A stretch of DNA of 64,000 nt from NCBI RefSeq assembly GCF_016921115.1, contig NZ_JAFFZS010000012.1, forward strand, positions 124,001-188,000, read 5' to 3'. The notes under the pieces are model-generated. The model had not been told where the DNA came from. It made no database searches and saw only the letters and a list, made by a program, of their open reading frames with translations. Below, in pieces: positions 34,880 to 43,324 of the stretch; the stretch's first letter is position 1; every line of letters begins with the position of its first letter. The position numbers were made by a program, and so were the translations under genes. The stretch is from Streptomyces actuosus (lineage in GTDB: Bacteria > Actinomycetota > Actinomycetes > Streptomycetales > Streptomycetaceae).

Positions 34880-36235
34880 GTGGCGCCCGCAGCGGCGGGC
34901 GGTGTCGCGAAGACCGTGGCGCCGCCCCCCGCACCCCGTACGCGCAAGAGCGTGACCGGCACCCGCAGGACCGCGGCGGCGCTCTTCCTGCTGCCCGCGC
35001 TCGTGCTGCTGGGGGCGCTCGTGGTGTACCCGATCGGGTACTCGGTCGTGCGCAGCCTCTACGACCGGTCCGGTGACTCCTTCGCCGGCGTCGACAACTA
35101 CCGGGCGCTCTTCACCGACGACGGCATCCGCACGGCACTGCGGAACAACGTCGTCTGGGTGGTGTTCGCCCCGACGATCGCGACCGCGCTCGGGCTGGTC
35201 TTCGCGGTGCTGACCGAACGGATCCGCTGGGGCACGGCGTTCAAGCTGATCGTCTTCATGCCGATGGCGATCTCCATGCTCGCGGCCGGCATCATCTTCC
35301 GGCTGGTCTACGACCAGGACCCCGACAAGGGCGTCGCGAACGCGGTGTGGGTCGGCGTGCACGACACCTTCGCCGAGTCCTCCGCCTTCCCCAGGGCCCA
35401 CCCGGGCCGCGATTCACCGCTGCGGCCGGCGGGCGGCGGCGCCTTCGTCACCCGGGCCGCCGTGCACAGCGGGGAGACGGTCGTGCTGCCGCTGGTCGGC
35501 GTGGCACCCGACCGGATGCCCGACAGCGCGAGGAACGCCGTGCCGCCGACCCCGGAACCGGGGAAGATCACCGGCACGACCTGGCAGGACTTCACCCGCG
35601 GCAAGGGCGTCGGCACGCTCGCCGGGGTCGACCCCGGCGAGCTGGGCTATGCCGGCATGCGGATCGAGGCGGTCCGGGACGGCACGGTGGTCGCCTCGGC
35701 GAAGGCCGCCCCGGACGGCACGTTCACGCTGCCGGCCGCCGCGGACGGAGCGCACCTGCGCCTGCCGGCGAGCAACTTCAAGGAGCCGTACAACGGGCTG
35801 GACTGGCTCGGGCCGTCCCTGGTGACGCCGGCGATCATCGGGGCGTACATCTGGATGTGGGCGGGCTTCGCGATGGTGCTGATCGCGGCGGGGCTCGCGG
35901 GCATCCCGCGTGATCTGCTGGAGGCGGCGCGGGTGGACGGGGCCGACGAGTGGCAGGTGTTCCGCAGGATCACCGTGCCGCTGCTGGCGCCGGTCCTCGG
36001 GGTCGTGACCGTCACCCTGATGATCAACGTGCTGAAGGTCTTCGACCTCGTCTTCATCATCGCCCCCGGTTCCTCCCAGGACGACGCCGACGTACTCGCC
36101 CTGGAGCTGTACCGCAAGGGCTTCTCGGAGGACGAGCCGGGCATCGCGAGCGCGATCGCGGTGTTCCTGCTGCTCCTCGTGATCCCGGTGATGTGGTTCA
36201 ACATCCGGCGGCTCAGGCGGGAGGTGCGGCGATGA
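34880..36235 (+). CDS. Sugar ABC permease with a large extracytoplasmic insert
   Basis: The 451-residue protein is a MalF-type permease. Normal parts are the N-terminal helix (ALFLLPALVLLGALVVYPIGY), helices near 90-112 and 122-143, and the C-terminal block with the ATPase-contact EAA loop EAARVDGADEWQVFRRI (348-364). Between residues about 165 and 312 it carries an insert of about 145 residues, absent from most permeases of about 300 residues. The insert has beta-rich, Ig/CNA-B-like text (GMRIEAVRDGTVVASAKA, PDGTFTLP). The position recalls the periplasmic P2 loop of E. coli MalF. The GTG start at 34880 has GGGAG upstream. Its stop overlaps the next permease start (ATGA). Confidence 0.9.
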   Translation: MAPAAAGGVAKTVAPPPAPRTRKSVTGTRRTAAALFLLPALVLLGALVVYPIGYSVVRSLYDRSGDSFAGVDNYRALFTDDGIRTALRNNVVWVVFAPTIATALGLVFAVLTERIRWGTAFKLIVFMPMAISMLAAGIIFRLVYDQDPDKGVANAVWVGVHDTFAESSAFPRAHPGRDSPLRPAGGGAFVTRAAVHSGETVVLPLVGVAPDRMPDSARNAVPPTPEPGKITGTTWQDFTRGKGVGTLAGVDPGELGYAGMRIEAVRDGTVVASAKAAPDGTFTLPAAADGAHLRLPASNFKEPYNGLDWLGPSLVTPAIIGAYIWMWAGFAMVLIAAGLAGIPRDLLEAARVDGADEWQVFRRITVPLLAPVLGVVTVTLMINVLKVFDLVFIIAPGSSQDDADVLALELYRKGFSEDEPGIASAIAVFLLLLVIPVMWFNIRRLRREVRR

Positions 36236-37158
36236 CCGCGGAAGCCGGACGTCTCGGCAGAACGGCACCCGAACCGGCCCGCCGGCCGGACCCCGCAGCC
36301 GGACCCGGGCGGTCCCTCGGCGCGCGGCTGACCGCGGCGGTCGGCGGCGGGGTGGTGCGGACCGTCCTGATCGTGGTCGCGCTGTTCTGGCTGGTGCCGA
36401 CCGTCGGTCTGCTGGTCTCCTCGCTGCGCGCGCCCGCGGACATGAGCGCGAGTGGCTGGTGGACGGTGTTCGGCGAACCGTCCCGGCTCACCTTCGACAG
36501 CTACCGCAACCTGCTGGACAACCCCGACATCACCGACTCGCTCGTCAACACGGTGCTGATCACGGTTCCGGCGACGGTCCTGGTGGTGGTCATCGGCTCC
36601 CTCGCCGGCTACGCGTTCGCGTGGATGGAGTTCCCGGGCCGCGACTGGTGGTTCCTGATCGTGGTGGGCCTGCTGGTGGTCCCCGTGCAGGTGGCACTGA
36701 TCCCGATCGCCGAACTCTTCGGCACGCTGGGCCTGTTCGGAACGGTGTTCGGAGTCGTGCTGTTCCACGTCGGCTTCGGCCTGCCGTTCGCGGTGTTCCT
36801 GCTGCGGAACTTCTTCGCGGAGATCCCGCGCGAGCTGCTGGAGGCCGCACGCCTGGACGGTGCGGGCGAACTGCGGCTGTTCGCACGGGTCGTGATGCCG
36901 CTGGCCGGGCCGGCGGTCGCCTCGCTCGGCATCTTCCAGTTCCTGTGGGTGTGGAACGACATGCTGGTCGCGCTGGTGTTCACCAAGGCGGGCACCCAGC
37001 CGATCACGGTCGCCCTGCAGACGCAGGTCCGGCAGTTCGGCAACAACGTCGACGTCCTCGCGCCCGGCGCGTTCATCTCCATGGTGATCCCGCTGGTCGT
37101 GTTCTTCGCGTTCCAGCGGCAGTTCGTGACCGGTGTGATGGCCGGCGCCGTCAAGTAG
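36232..37158 (+). CDS. Sugar ABC permease (MalG type)
   Basis: The 308-residue, six-helix permease pairs with the preceding one. Landmarks are VVRTVLIVVALFWLVPTVGL, the EAA loop EAARLDGAGELRLFARVVMP, and the C-terminal PLVVFFAFQRQFVTGVMAGAVK typical of MalG-like proteins. ATG 36232 overlaps the upstream stop (ATGA) with GGGAGG seven bases before, so translation is coupled. It completes a lipoprotein-permease-permease import operon. Confidence 0.94.
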   Translation: MTAEAGRLGRTAPEPARRPDPAAGPGRSLGARLTAAVGGGVVRTVLIVVALFWLVPTVGLLVSSLRAPADMSASGWWTVFGEPSRLTFDSYRNLLDNPDITDSLVNTVLITVPATVLVVVIGSLAGYAFAWMEFPGRDWWFLIVVGLLVVPVQVALIPIAELFGTLGLFGTVFGVVLFHVGFGLPFAVFLLRNFFAEIPRELLEAARLDGAGELRLFARVVMPLAGPAVASLGIFQFLWVWNDMLVALVFTKAGTQPITVALQTQVRQFGNNVDVLAPGAFISMVIPLVVFFAFQRQFVTGVMAGAVK

Positions 37159-37339
37159 CGGCGCACACAGCGGAGATCGAGTGCGGGTGGCGGACCGGCG
37201 ACCGGTCCGCCACCGTACCTGCGGCGCGGTCCCCCGGATGCCGCAGGGTCCGTGACCAAGTCGTCCCGCCCGCAGTTGCCGGGCACGGCGCTGCCGTGAC
37301 GGCGGGGCCGACCTCCCGCGCCGACCCACGGATGTCCCG

Positions 37340-38656
37340 TTGCCCAGGATCAGTGTCATCGTCCCCGCCCACCAGGCCCAGGCGTACCTGCCCGGGCGCC
37401 TGGAATCGGTGCTGTCGCCTTCGTACGACGACGTCGAGGTGATCGCGGTCGACGACGGCTCGCCGGATGCGTGCGGCGAGCTCATCGACGAGTGCGCGGC
37501 CCGCGATCCGCGGGTGAGGGCCGTGCGCCTGCCGGACCGCGCCGACCCGGGCGGGGCCCGCACCGCGGGGACGGCCCGGGCGAGCAGCGACCACCTGCAC
37601 TTCCCGGACGCGGACGACACGCTCGCCCCGCACGCGCTGCGCGCGATCGCGGACCGCCTGAAGGAGACCGGTGAACCGGACGTCCTCGTCCACGCCTCTG
37701 CGTGCGTCCACCGGGACGGCCGGACGGAGTCCGGGCCCGCCGCGCTCCAGCTGACCGAACAGGGCCCGGCCCCGTTCCGGCTGGAGGACCGGCCGGGGCT
37801 GCTGCGCGGGCTCGGGGCGGCCCGGGACACGGTCTGCCGGCGGGAGTTCGCCGAGCAGGAAGGGCTCTCCTTGCCGGCCGGCCACCACGCGGGGACCGTC
37901 TGGGCCTGTCCGCCGCTGACGGCGGCCGAATCGATCGCCACCCCGGACCGGGTCTGCGTGCACCACCGCCGGCCCCGGCCGGGCCACACCTCCGGCCAAG
38001 GCGACTTCGACGTGTTCGCACCGTACGACCGGGGCTTCGCGTTCATCGGGCAGCGGCCCGAACCCGCGGTGCGGCGGCCGATGCTGTTCCGTAGCACGGT
38101 CGGCGATGCGACGGCCCTGTTCACCGGGCCCGGCCGCCTGCCGCGCGGCGCCCATGCCGAGTTCCTGCGCCTGGCCCGCGCCCGCTACCGCCGCCACCGC
38201 ACACCGGGCGCCCCGGTCCCGCTCGCCGCCCGGCTGCGCCACACCCTGGTCCGCCACGGACTGCACCGCACGTTCCGGCTGCTGCACCTGGGCGCGGCGG
38301 TGCGCGCCCGCCTCGGCAAGGCCGCCGCCAGGACGGTCCGCGCCGTGCGGGCCGGGCTGCTCCGCCTGCGCCACCGGATCCGGCGGCGCCTGCCGCTGCG
38401 CGCGGACCTCGCCGTTCGGCGAGCGGTGTCCGGTGCCGTCGGCGGCGTCCTCGCTCGTGCGTTCCCCCCTGGCCACCGTCCCGCAACCCGCCGGCTCCCC
38501 GACCGTCACCGAGAGCCACTGACCGCCGTTTCCTCTACGGGAGTTCCCATGTCCCCCAGTCCGTCGCGGCCCCGGCCGAGCGGGCCGCCCACCCGGCGGC
38601 CCTCCGGACGACCCGGCCGTCCTCGCGCGGTCCGGGAACCGCCTGCCACGGCCTGA
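37340..38656 (+). CDS. Family 2 glycosyltransferase lacking the TagF half; possibly degenerate
   Basis: The 438-residue frame starts at TTG 37340 (MPRISVIVPAHQAQAYLPGR), which aligns with the starts of two paralogues downstream. The GT2 domain keeps VIAVDDGSPDACGELIDE and a DxD-like FPDADDTLAP. Paralogues are 734-739 residues with a C-terminal CDP-glycerol glycerophosphotransferase domain. Here the text after about residue 300 turns into Arg/Leu-rich linker and then Pro/Arg low complexity (SPSRPRPSGPPTRRPSGR), with no TagF motifs. There is no obvious Shine-Dalgarno. It may be a GT2-only enzyme or a copy that lost its C-terminal half. Confidence 0.62.
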   Translation: MPRISVIVPAHQAQAYLPGRLESVLSPSYDDVEVIAVDDGSPDACGELIDECAARDPRVRAVRLPDRADPGGARTAGTARASSDHLHFPDADDTLAPHALRAIADRLKETGEPDVLVHASACVHRDGRTESGPAALQLTEQGPAPFRLEDRPGLLRGLGAARDTVCRREFAEQEGLSLPAGHHAGTVWACPPLTAAESIATPDRVCVHHRRPRPGHTSGQGDFDVFAPYDRGFAFIGQRPEPAVRRPMLFRSTVGDATALFTGPGRLPRGAHAEFLRLARARYRRHRTPGAPVPLAARLRHTLVRHGLHRTFRLLHLGAAVRARLGKAAARTVRAVRAGLLRLRHRIRRRLPLRADLAVRRAVSGAVGGVLARAFPPGHRPATRRLPDRHREPLTAVSSTGVPMSPSPSRPRPSGPPTRRPSGRPGRPRAVREPPATA

Positions 38657-38684
38657 GCACCAGGACGACAACAGGAAGAGAAGC

Positions 38685-40889
38685 ATGCAACCCCGCTTCA
38701 GCATCATCGTCCCGTCCCATGGGGTGGCGGGCCGGCTGTCCCAGGCGCTGGACTCCGTCCTCGCCCAGTCCTTCGGCGACTTCGAGCTGATCCCGGTGTG
38801 CGACGCCCCCGACGCGCCGGCCGCGGACGTGGCCGCCGGCTGTGCCGAGCGGGACTCGCGCGTGGCGCCGGTGCACTCGCCGCCGTCGGCGTCGCTGGCC
38901 GGGGCGCGCACCACCGGGCTGCGGGCGGCGACCGGCGCGTACGTGCTGTTCCTCGACGGCGACGACGTGCTGGCGCCGGGCGCGCTGGCCGCGCTGGACA
39001 CCCGGCTCGCCGCGACCGGCGACGTGGACGTGCTGTACTTCGAGCACGAGCGGATGCCCTGGTGGGAGGGTGAGCCGGCCAACCCGGCCGCGCCGCTGCT
39101 CGCCAAGGCGCCGGACGGTGCCTTCGCCCCGGAACGGGCGCCGCAGCTGACCGGGGTGGAGCTCCCGGCGTGGAGCGCGGCGTACCGCCGGACGTTCCTC
39201 ACCGAGCGGGGGCTCGCCTTTCCCGCCGGCCACTTCACCGACGTCGGGTTCGGCGGCCTGGTCGCCCTGCACGCGACACGGATGGCGGTGGCGCGCACGG
39301 TCGTCGTACGGCATCTGCGGCGGCGGCAGGGCAGCCGGCTCAACCTGCCCGGCGAGCACCACTTCGATCTCCTCGATCAGGTCGGGCTCGTCCTGCGGAC
39401 AGCGGCGGAGCTCGGCCTGTCCCCCGAGCGTACGGCTCCCCTGTTCGAGCAGCTCTTCGCGGCCGTGCTGAGGACGGCGGCGCAGCCGGGGCGGCTTCCC
39501 GGGCGGCGGCGCGCCTTCTTCCGCCGGGCGAGTCGCCTCTACCGCCGCCACCGCCCCGCCGGGTTCCGCAGACCGGGCGGGAGCCTCGGCGTCCAGCACC
39601 GGCTGCTGGCGGCGGGCGCCGGCACGGCGTTCCGGGCTCTGCGCGCCGTCAACCGGTGGGCCGTGCAGGCCGCGGGTCGGCTGCCGCGCCCCGGGGGCCT
39701 GCGCACGCGCCTGCTCTACCGGTGGTTCCTGCGCCGGCGCATCGACCCCGGCCTCGCGGTGTACTGCGCCTACTGGGGCCGCGGGTACGCCTGCAACCCG
39801 GCCGCGATCCACGCCAAGGCCCGCGAACTGGCCCCGCACATCCGGTCGGTGTTCCTCGTCGAGCCCGACCAGGCGCACACCGTTCCAAAGGGCGTCGACC
39901 ACGCGGTGCTCGGCAGCCGCCGCTCCTGGGAGGTGCTGGCCCGCGCCAAGTTCCTGATCAACAACGCCAACTTCGCCGAAGGGGTCGTCAAACGGCCGGG
40001 CAGCGTGCACCTGCAGACGCAGCACGGCACACCGCTGAAGAAGATGGGCGTCGACCAGTCGACGTACCCGGTGGTGGCGGCCGCCGCCGGCAGCTTCACC
40101 AAGCTGCTGGGCCGGGTCGACCGCTGGGACTTCAACCTGTCGTCCAACCGCCACTCCACGCAGATGTGGGAACGCGCCTTCCCCGGTTCCTACGAGCACC
40201 TGGAGTACGGCTATCCCCGCAACGACGTGTATTACACGGCGACCGCGGACGACGTGGCACGCGTGCGCCGCGAGCTCGGCGTGCCGGAGGGCAGCACGGC
40301 GGTGCTGTACGCGCCCACCCACCGGGACTGGCGGACCGGCTTCGACGCCGCCCTGGACCTGGAGGCGTTCTGCGCCGCGGCCGGCGAGGACGTGGTCGTG
40401 CTGCTGCGCGCCCACTACTTCTACGACCGGGGCGGCGCCGCCGCCTCGGGCCGGGTCGTCGACGTGACCGCGCACCGCTCCTCGGAGGATGTGTGCCTGG
40501 CCGCGGACGTCCTGGTCACCGACTATTCGTCGATCATGTTCGACTACGCCAACCTGGACCGGCCGATCGTCGTGTACGCCGACGACTGGGAGGTCTACCG
40601 GGAGACCCGCGGCGTCTACTTCGACCTGCTGCGGACCCCTCCGGGGCCGGTGGCGCGCACCCCGCAGGAGCTGGCGCGGATCTTCCGGGAGGGCGAGCAC
40701 TGCGGGGCCCGGTCGGCCCGGCAGCGGGCCGCCTTCCGGGAGCGGTTCTGCGAGTTCGACGACGGGCGCGCCGCCGAGCGCGTCGTGCGCCGGGTGCTGC
40801 TCGGCGAGCCGGCGGAGTCGATCCCGCCGGTCCGGCCGCCGGCCGAACGCGTTCCCGCCCCCGCCGCGACGACCCTGGTCAGGAGTTGA
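38685..40889 (+). CDS. Bifunctional GT2 / CDP-glycerol glycerophosphotransferase (TagF-like)
   Basis: The 734-residue protein has a GT2 domain (1 to about 250, FSIIVPSHGVAGRLSQALDS and FLDGDDVLAPGAL), a helical linker and a TagF-type domain (about 355-700). TagF landmarks are LINNANF, the catalytic-type QTQHGTPLKKMG, YAPTHRDWR and LVTDYSSIMFDYAN. Such enzymes build polyol-phosphate wall teichoic-acid-like polymers at the inner face of the membrane. The first GT2 aspartates are altered (PVCDAPDAPAAD instead of VDDGSPD), so glycosyl transfer may be weak. ATG 38685 has AGGAAGAG upstream. The next paralogue starts one base after its stop. Confidence 0.88.
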   Translation: MQPRFSIIVPSHGVAGRLSQALDSVLAQSFGDFELIPVCDAPDAPAADVAAGCAERDSRVAPVHSPPSASLAGARTTGLRAATGAYVLFLDGDDVLAPGALAALDTRLAATGDVDVLYFEHERMPWWEGEPANPAAPLLAKAPDGAFAPERAPQLTGVELPAWSAAYRRTFLTERGLAFPAGHFTDVGFGGLVALHATRMAVARTVVVRHLRRRQGSRLNLPGEHHFDLLDQVGLVLRTAAELGLSPERTAPLFEQLFAAVLRTAAQPGRLPGRRRAFFRRASRLYRRHRPAGFRRPGGSLGVQHRLLAAGAGTAFRALRAVNRWAVQAAGRLPRPGGLRTRLLYRWFLRRRIDPGLAVYCAYWGRGYACNPAAIHAKARELAPHIRSVFLVEPDQAHTVPKGVDHAVLGSRRSWEVLARAKFLINNANFAEGVVKRPGSVHLQTQHGTPLKKMGVDQSTYPVVAAAAGSFTKLLGRVDRWDFNLSSNRHSTQMWERAFPGSYEHLEYGYPRNDVYYTATADDVARVRRELGVPEGSTAVLYAPTHRDWRTGFDAALDLEAFCAAAGEDVVVLLRAHYFYDRGGAAASGRVVDVTAHRSSEDVCLAADVLVTDYSSIMFDYANLDRPIVVYADDWEVYRETRGVYFDLLRTPPGPVARTPQELARIFREGEHCGARSARQRAAFRERFCEFDDGRAAERVVRRVLLGEPAESIPPVRPPAERVPAPAATTLVRS
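40728..40780 (+). repeat. 53-bp segment identical to 42955-43007
   Basis: Encodes the AAFRERFCEFDDGRAAE stretch near the TagF C terminus. It is base-for-base identical to the same place in the downstream paralogue, including third positions, while flanking sequence differs. Confidence 0.85.
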
Positions 40890-40890
40890 C

Positions 40891-43110
40891 ATGCCCCGTT
40901 TCAGCATCATCGTGCCCTGTTTCAAGGTCCAGGGCTTCCTGCGCGAGTGCCTCGACTCGGTCCTGGAGCAGTGCTACCGCGACCTGGAGGTGATCGCGGT
41001 CGACGACTGCTCCCCCGACGGCTGCGGCGCGATCCTCGACGAGTACGCCGCGCGCGACGCGCGGGTCAGGGCGCTGCACCTGCCGGAGAACGTGGGCCTG
41101 GGCCGCGCCCGCAACGCGGGCATGCCGTACGCGGGCGGCGACTACGTGCTCTTCCTCGACAGCGACGACACCCTGACGCCGGGCGCGCTGCGCGCGATGG
41201 CCGACCGGCTGGCCGAGGCCGACGACCCGGACGTGCTCGTCTTCGACTACGCCCGCACCTACTGGTGGGGCGGCACCCGCCGCAACGCCCTGGCCCGGGT
41301 GCTCGCGGAGGCCGGGGACGCGGCCTTCACCGCGGCCGAGCGGCCGGAGATCCTCGACCTGCTGATGGTGGTGTGGAACAAGGTCTACCGCCGCGACTTC
41401 GTCGACGAGAACGGCTTCGAGTTCCCGCCGGGCTACTACGAGGACACCCCGTGGACGTTCCCGGTGATGCTCAGCGCCGAGCGGATCGTCACGCTGGACC
41501 GGATCTGCCTGCACTACCGGCAGCGCCGCCAGGGCAACATCCTGTCCACCACCAGCCGCAAGCACTTCGACGTCCACGACCAGTACGAGCGGGTGTTCGC
41601 GTTCGTCGACTCCCGCCCGGCCCTGGCGTCCTGGCGGCCGTACCTGCACCGCAAGATGGGCGAGCACTGCCTGGACATCCTCGCCAAGCCGGACCGGCTG
41701 CCGCCCGCGGACAAGGGCGAGTTCTTCCGGCGCACGGCGCGGATGTTCCGCGCGCACCGGCCCGAGGGGGCCGAGATCCCGGCGGAACTGAAGGCGCTTC
41801 AGGGCGGTTATGCCGCTTACCTGGTGCAGCGGCAGGCGGAGCGGGCGGGGCAGGCGCTGGGGCGGCGTGCTCTGGCCGCCCGGCGCGTGGCCGCCGGACG
41901 GGTCAAGCGCGGTTGGACGACGCTGCACGCCCGCCGCCCGCTGGACCCGTACCTCGCCGTGTACTCGGCGTTCTCCCACCGCGGCATGCTCGGCGATCCG
42001 GCCGCCGTCTTCCGCAAGGCCCGCGAGATCGCCCCGCATCTGCGGGGGGTGTGGGTGGTGCGCGACGCGGAGACGGCCGCGCAGCTGCCCGACGACGTGG
42101 AGTACGTGCTGCTCGACTCGCTGCGGTACCGGCAGATCACCGCCCGCGCCACGTTCTTCGTCAACAACGTGAACTGGCCCGGCGGCCTGGACAAGCGGCT
42201 CGGCAGCGTCCATGTCCACACCCATCAGGGCACCCCGCTGAAGTACATGGGGGCCGATCTGCTCGACCGGCCCGGCGCCCGGCTCGGCGTGGACGTGCCG
42301 CAGATGCTGCGCCGCGCCGACCGCTGGGACCACAGCCTGGTCGCCAACCGCCACTCCGAGCTGGTGTGGGAGCGGGCCTACCCCTGTCACTTCAGCTCCG
42401 CCCGGACCGGCAGCCCGCGCAACGACGTGCTGGTCGGCGCCGGGCCGGAGGAGGGCCGGGGGGTCCGTGAGCGACTGGGCGTCCCGGACGGGCACACGGT
42501 CGTGCTGTACGCCCCGACCCGTCGCGAGTACCGGCGCGGCGGGCACGTCGACCGGATCGACCTCGCCCGGTTCGCCGAGGACCTCGGTGAGGGCCACACC
42601 CTGGTCGTGCGGCTGCACCCGTCCCTGGCGACGGGGCCGGCGCGGGGGGCGGGGCTGGCCGAACTGCACCGGCGCGGGGTGCTGGTGGACGCGACGGACG
42701 AGCCGCACGCCGAGGAGGTGATGCTCGCCGCCGACGTCCTGGTCACCGACTACTCGGCCCTGATGTTCGACTACGCCAACCTCGACCGGCCGATCGTGGT
42801 GCACGCCGACGACTGGGAGACGTACACGGCCGGCCGCGGCGCCTATCTCGACATCACCGCCGAGCCGCCGGGCCATGTCTCGCGGTCCTACCGGGAACTG
42901 GCGTGGCTGTTCGCCTCGGGGGCCTGGCGGGACGACGGGTCCGCGCGGCTGCGAGCCGCCTTCCGGGAGCGGTTCTGCGAGTTCGACGACGGGCGCGCCG
43001 CCGAGCGGGTGGTGCGGACACTGCTGCTGGGCGAGTCGATGCCCGCGCGCGAGCCGCAGGTCAGGCTGCCCGGCCAGGCCGCCGGCAGGGATCTGCTCGC
43101 CTCCTCGTGA
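40891..43110 (+). CDS. Bifunctional GT2 / CDP-glycerol glycerophosphotransferase (TagF-like), second copy
   Basis: The 739-residue paralogue of the preceding gene has an intact GT2 half (FSIIVPCFKVQGFLRECLDS, VDDCSPDGCGAILDE, FLDSDDTLTPGAL, and MVVWNKVYRRDFV). Its TagF half has FVNNVNWPGG, HTHQGTPLKYMG, YAPTRREYRRG and LVTDYSALMFDYANLDRPIVV. It should add sugar and polyol-phosphate units to a wall polymer. ATG 40891 follows AGGAG, one base after the previous stop, so the genes are co-transcribed. The frame open back to 40489 overlaps the previous gene and is spurious. This copy looks the more complete enzyme of the pair. Confidence 0.92.
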   Translation: MPRFSIIVPCFKVQGFLRECLDSVLEQCYRDLEVIAVDDCSPDGCGAILDEYAARDARVRALHLPENVGLGRARNAGMPYAGGDYVLFLDSDDTLTPGALRAMADRLAEADDPDVLVFDYARTYWWGGTRRNALARVLAEAGDAAFTAAERPEILDLLMVVWNKVYRRDFVDENGFEFPPGYYEDTPWTFPVMLSAERIVTLDRICLHYRQRRQGNILSTTSRKHFDVHDQYERVFAFVDSRPALASWRPYLHRKMGEHCLDILAKPDRLPPADKGEFFRRTARMFRAHRPEGAEIPAELKALQGGYAAYLVQRQAERAGQALGRRALAARRVAAGRVKRGWTTLHARRPLDPYLAVYSAFSHRGMLGDPAAVFRKAREIAPHLRGVWVVRDAETAAQLPDDVEYVLLDSLRYRQITARATFFVNNVNWPGGLDKRLGSVHVHTHQGTPLKYMGADLLDRPGARLGVDVPQMLRRADRWDHSLVANRHSELVWERAYPCHFSSARTGSPRNDVLVGAGPEEGRGVRERLGVPDGHTVVLYAPTRREYRRGGHVDRIDLARFAEDLGEGHTLVVRLHPSLATGPARGAGLAELHRRGVLVDATDEPHAEEVMLAADVLVTDYSALMFDYANLDRPIVVHADDWETYTAGRGAYLDITAEPPGHVSRSYRELAWLFASGAWRDDGSARLRAAFRERFCEFDDGRAAERVVRTLLLGESMPAREPQVRLPGQAAGRDLLASS
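42955..43007 (+). repeat. 53-bp segment identical to 40728-40780
   Basis: Second copy of the identical stretch, in the C-terminal part of the second GT2-TagF gene. It suggests recent recombination or gene conversion between the paralogues. Confidence 0.85.
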
Positions 43111-43324
43111 CGGCCCTGGTCCGAGGTCCGCGTCCACGGCGGGAGCGGGTGTCGCGTCCCGGGCGGGTGCCGTGCCCGGGCGCCGGTCCGGTCACGGCAC
43201 CGGGCCGGGGCGGTGCGCCGGGCGAGTGGCTGCGCCTGGGCTCACTCGATGTGGTGAGGTGTGGCGGGAACGCCGGCCAGACAGGGCATATAGGGCGAAT
43301 GCCCAGTTCTGCGGTGGATGTGCG

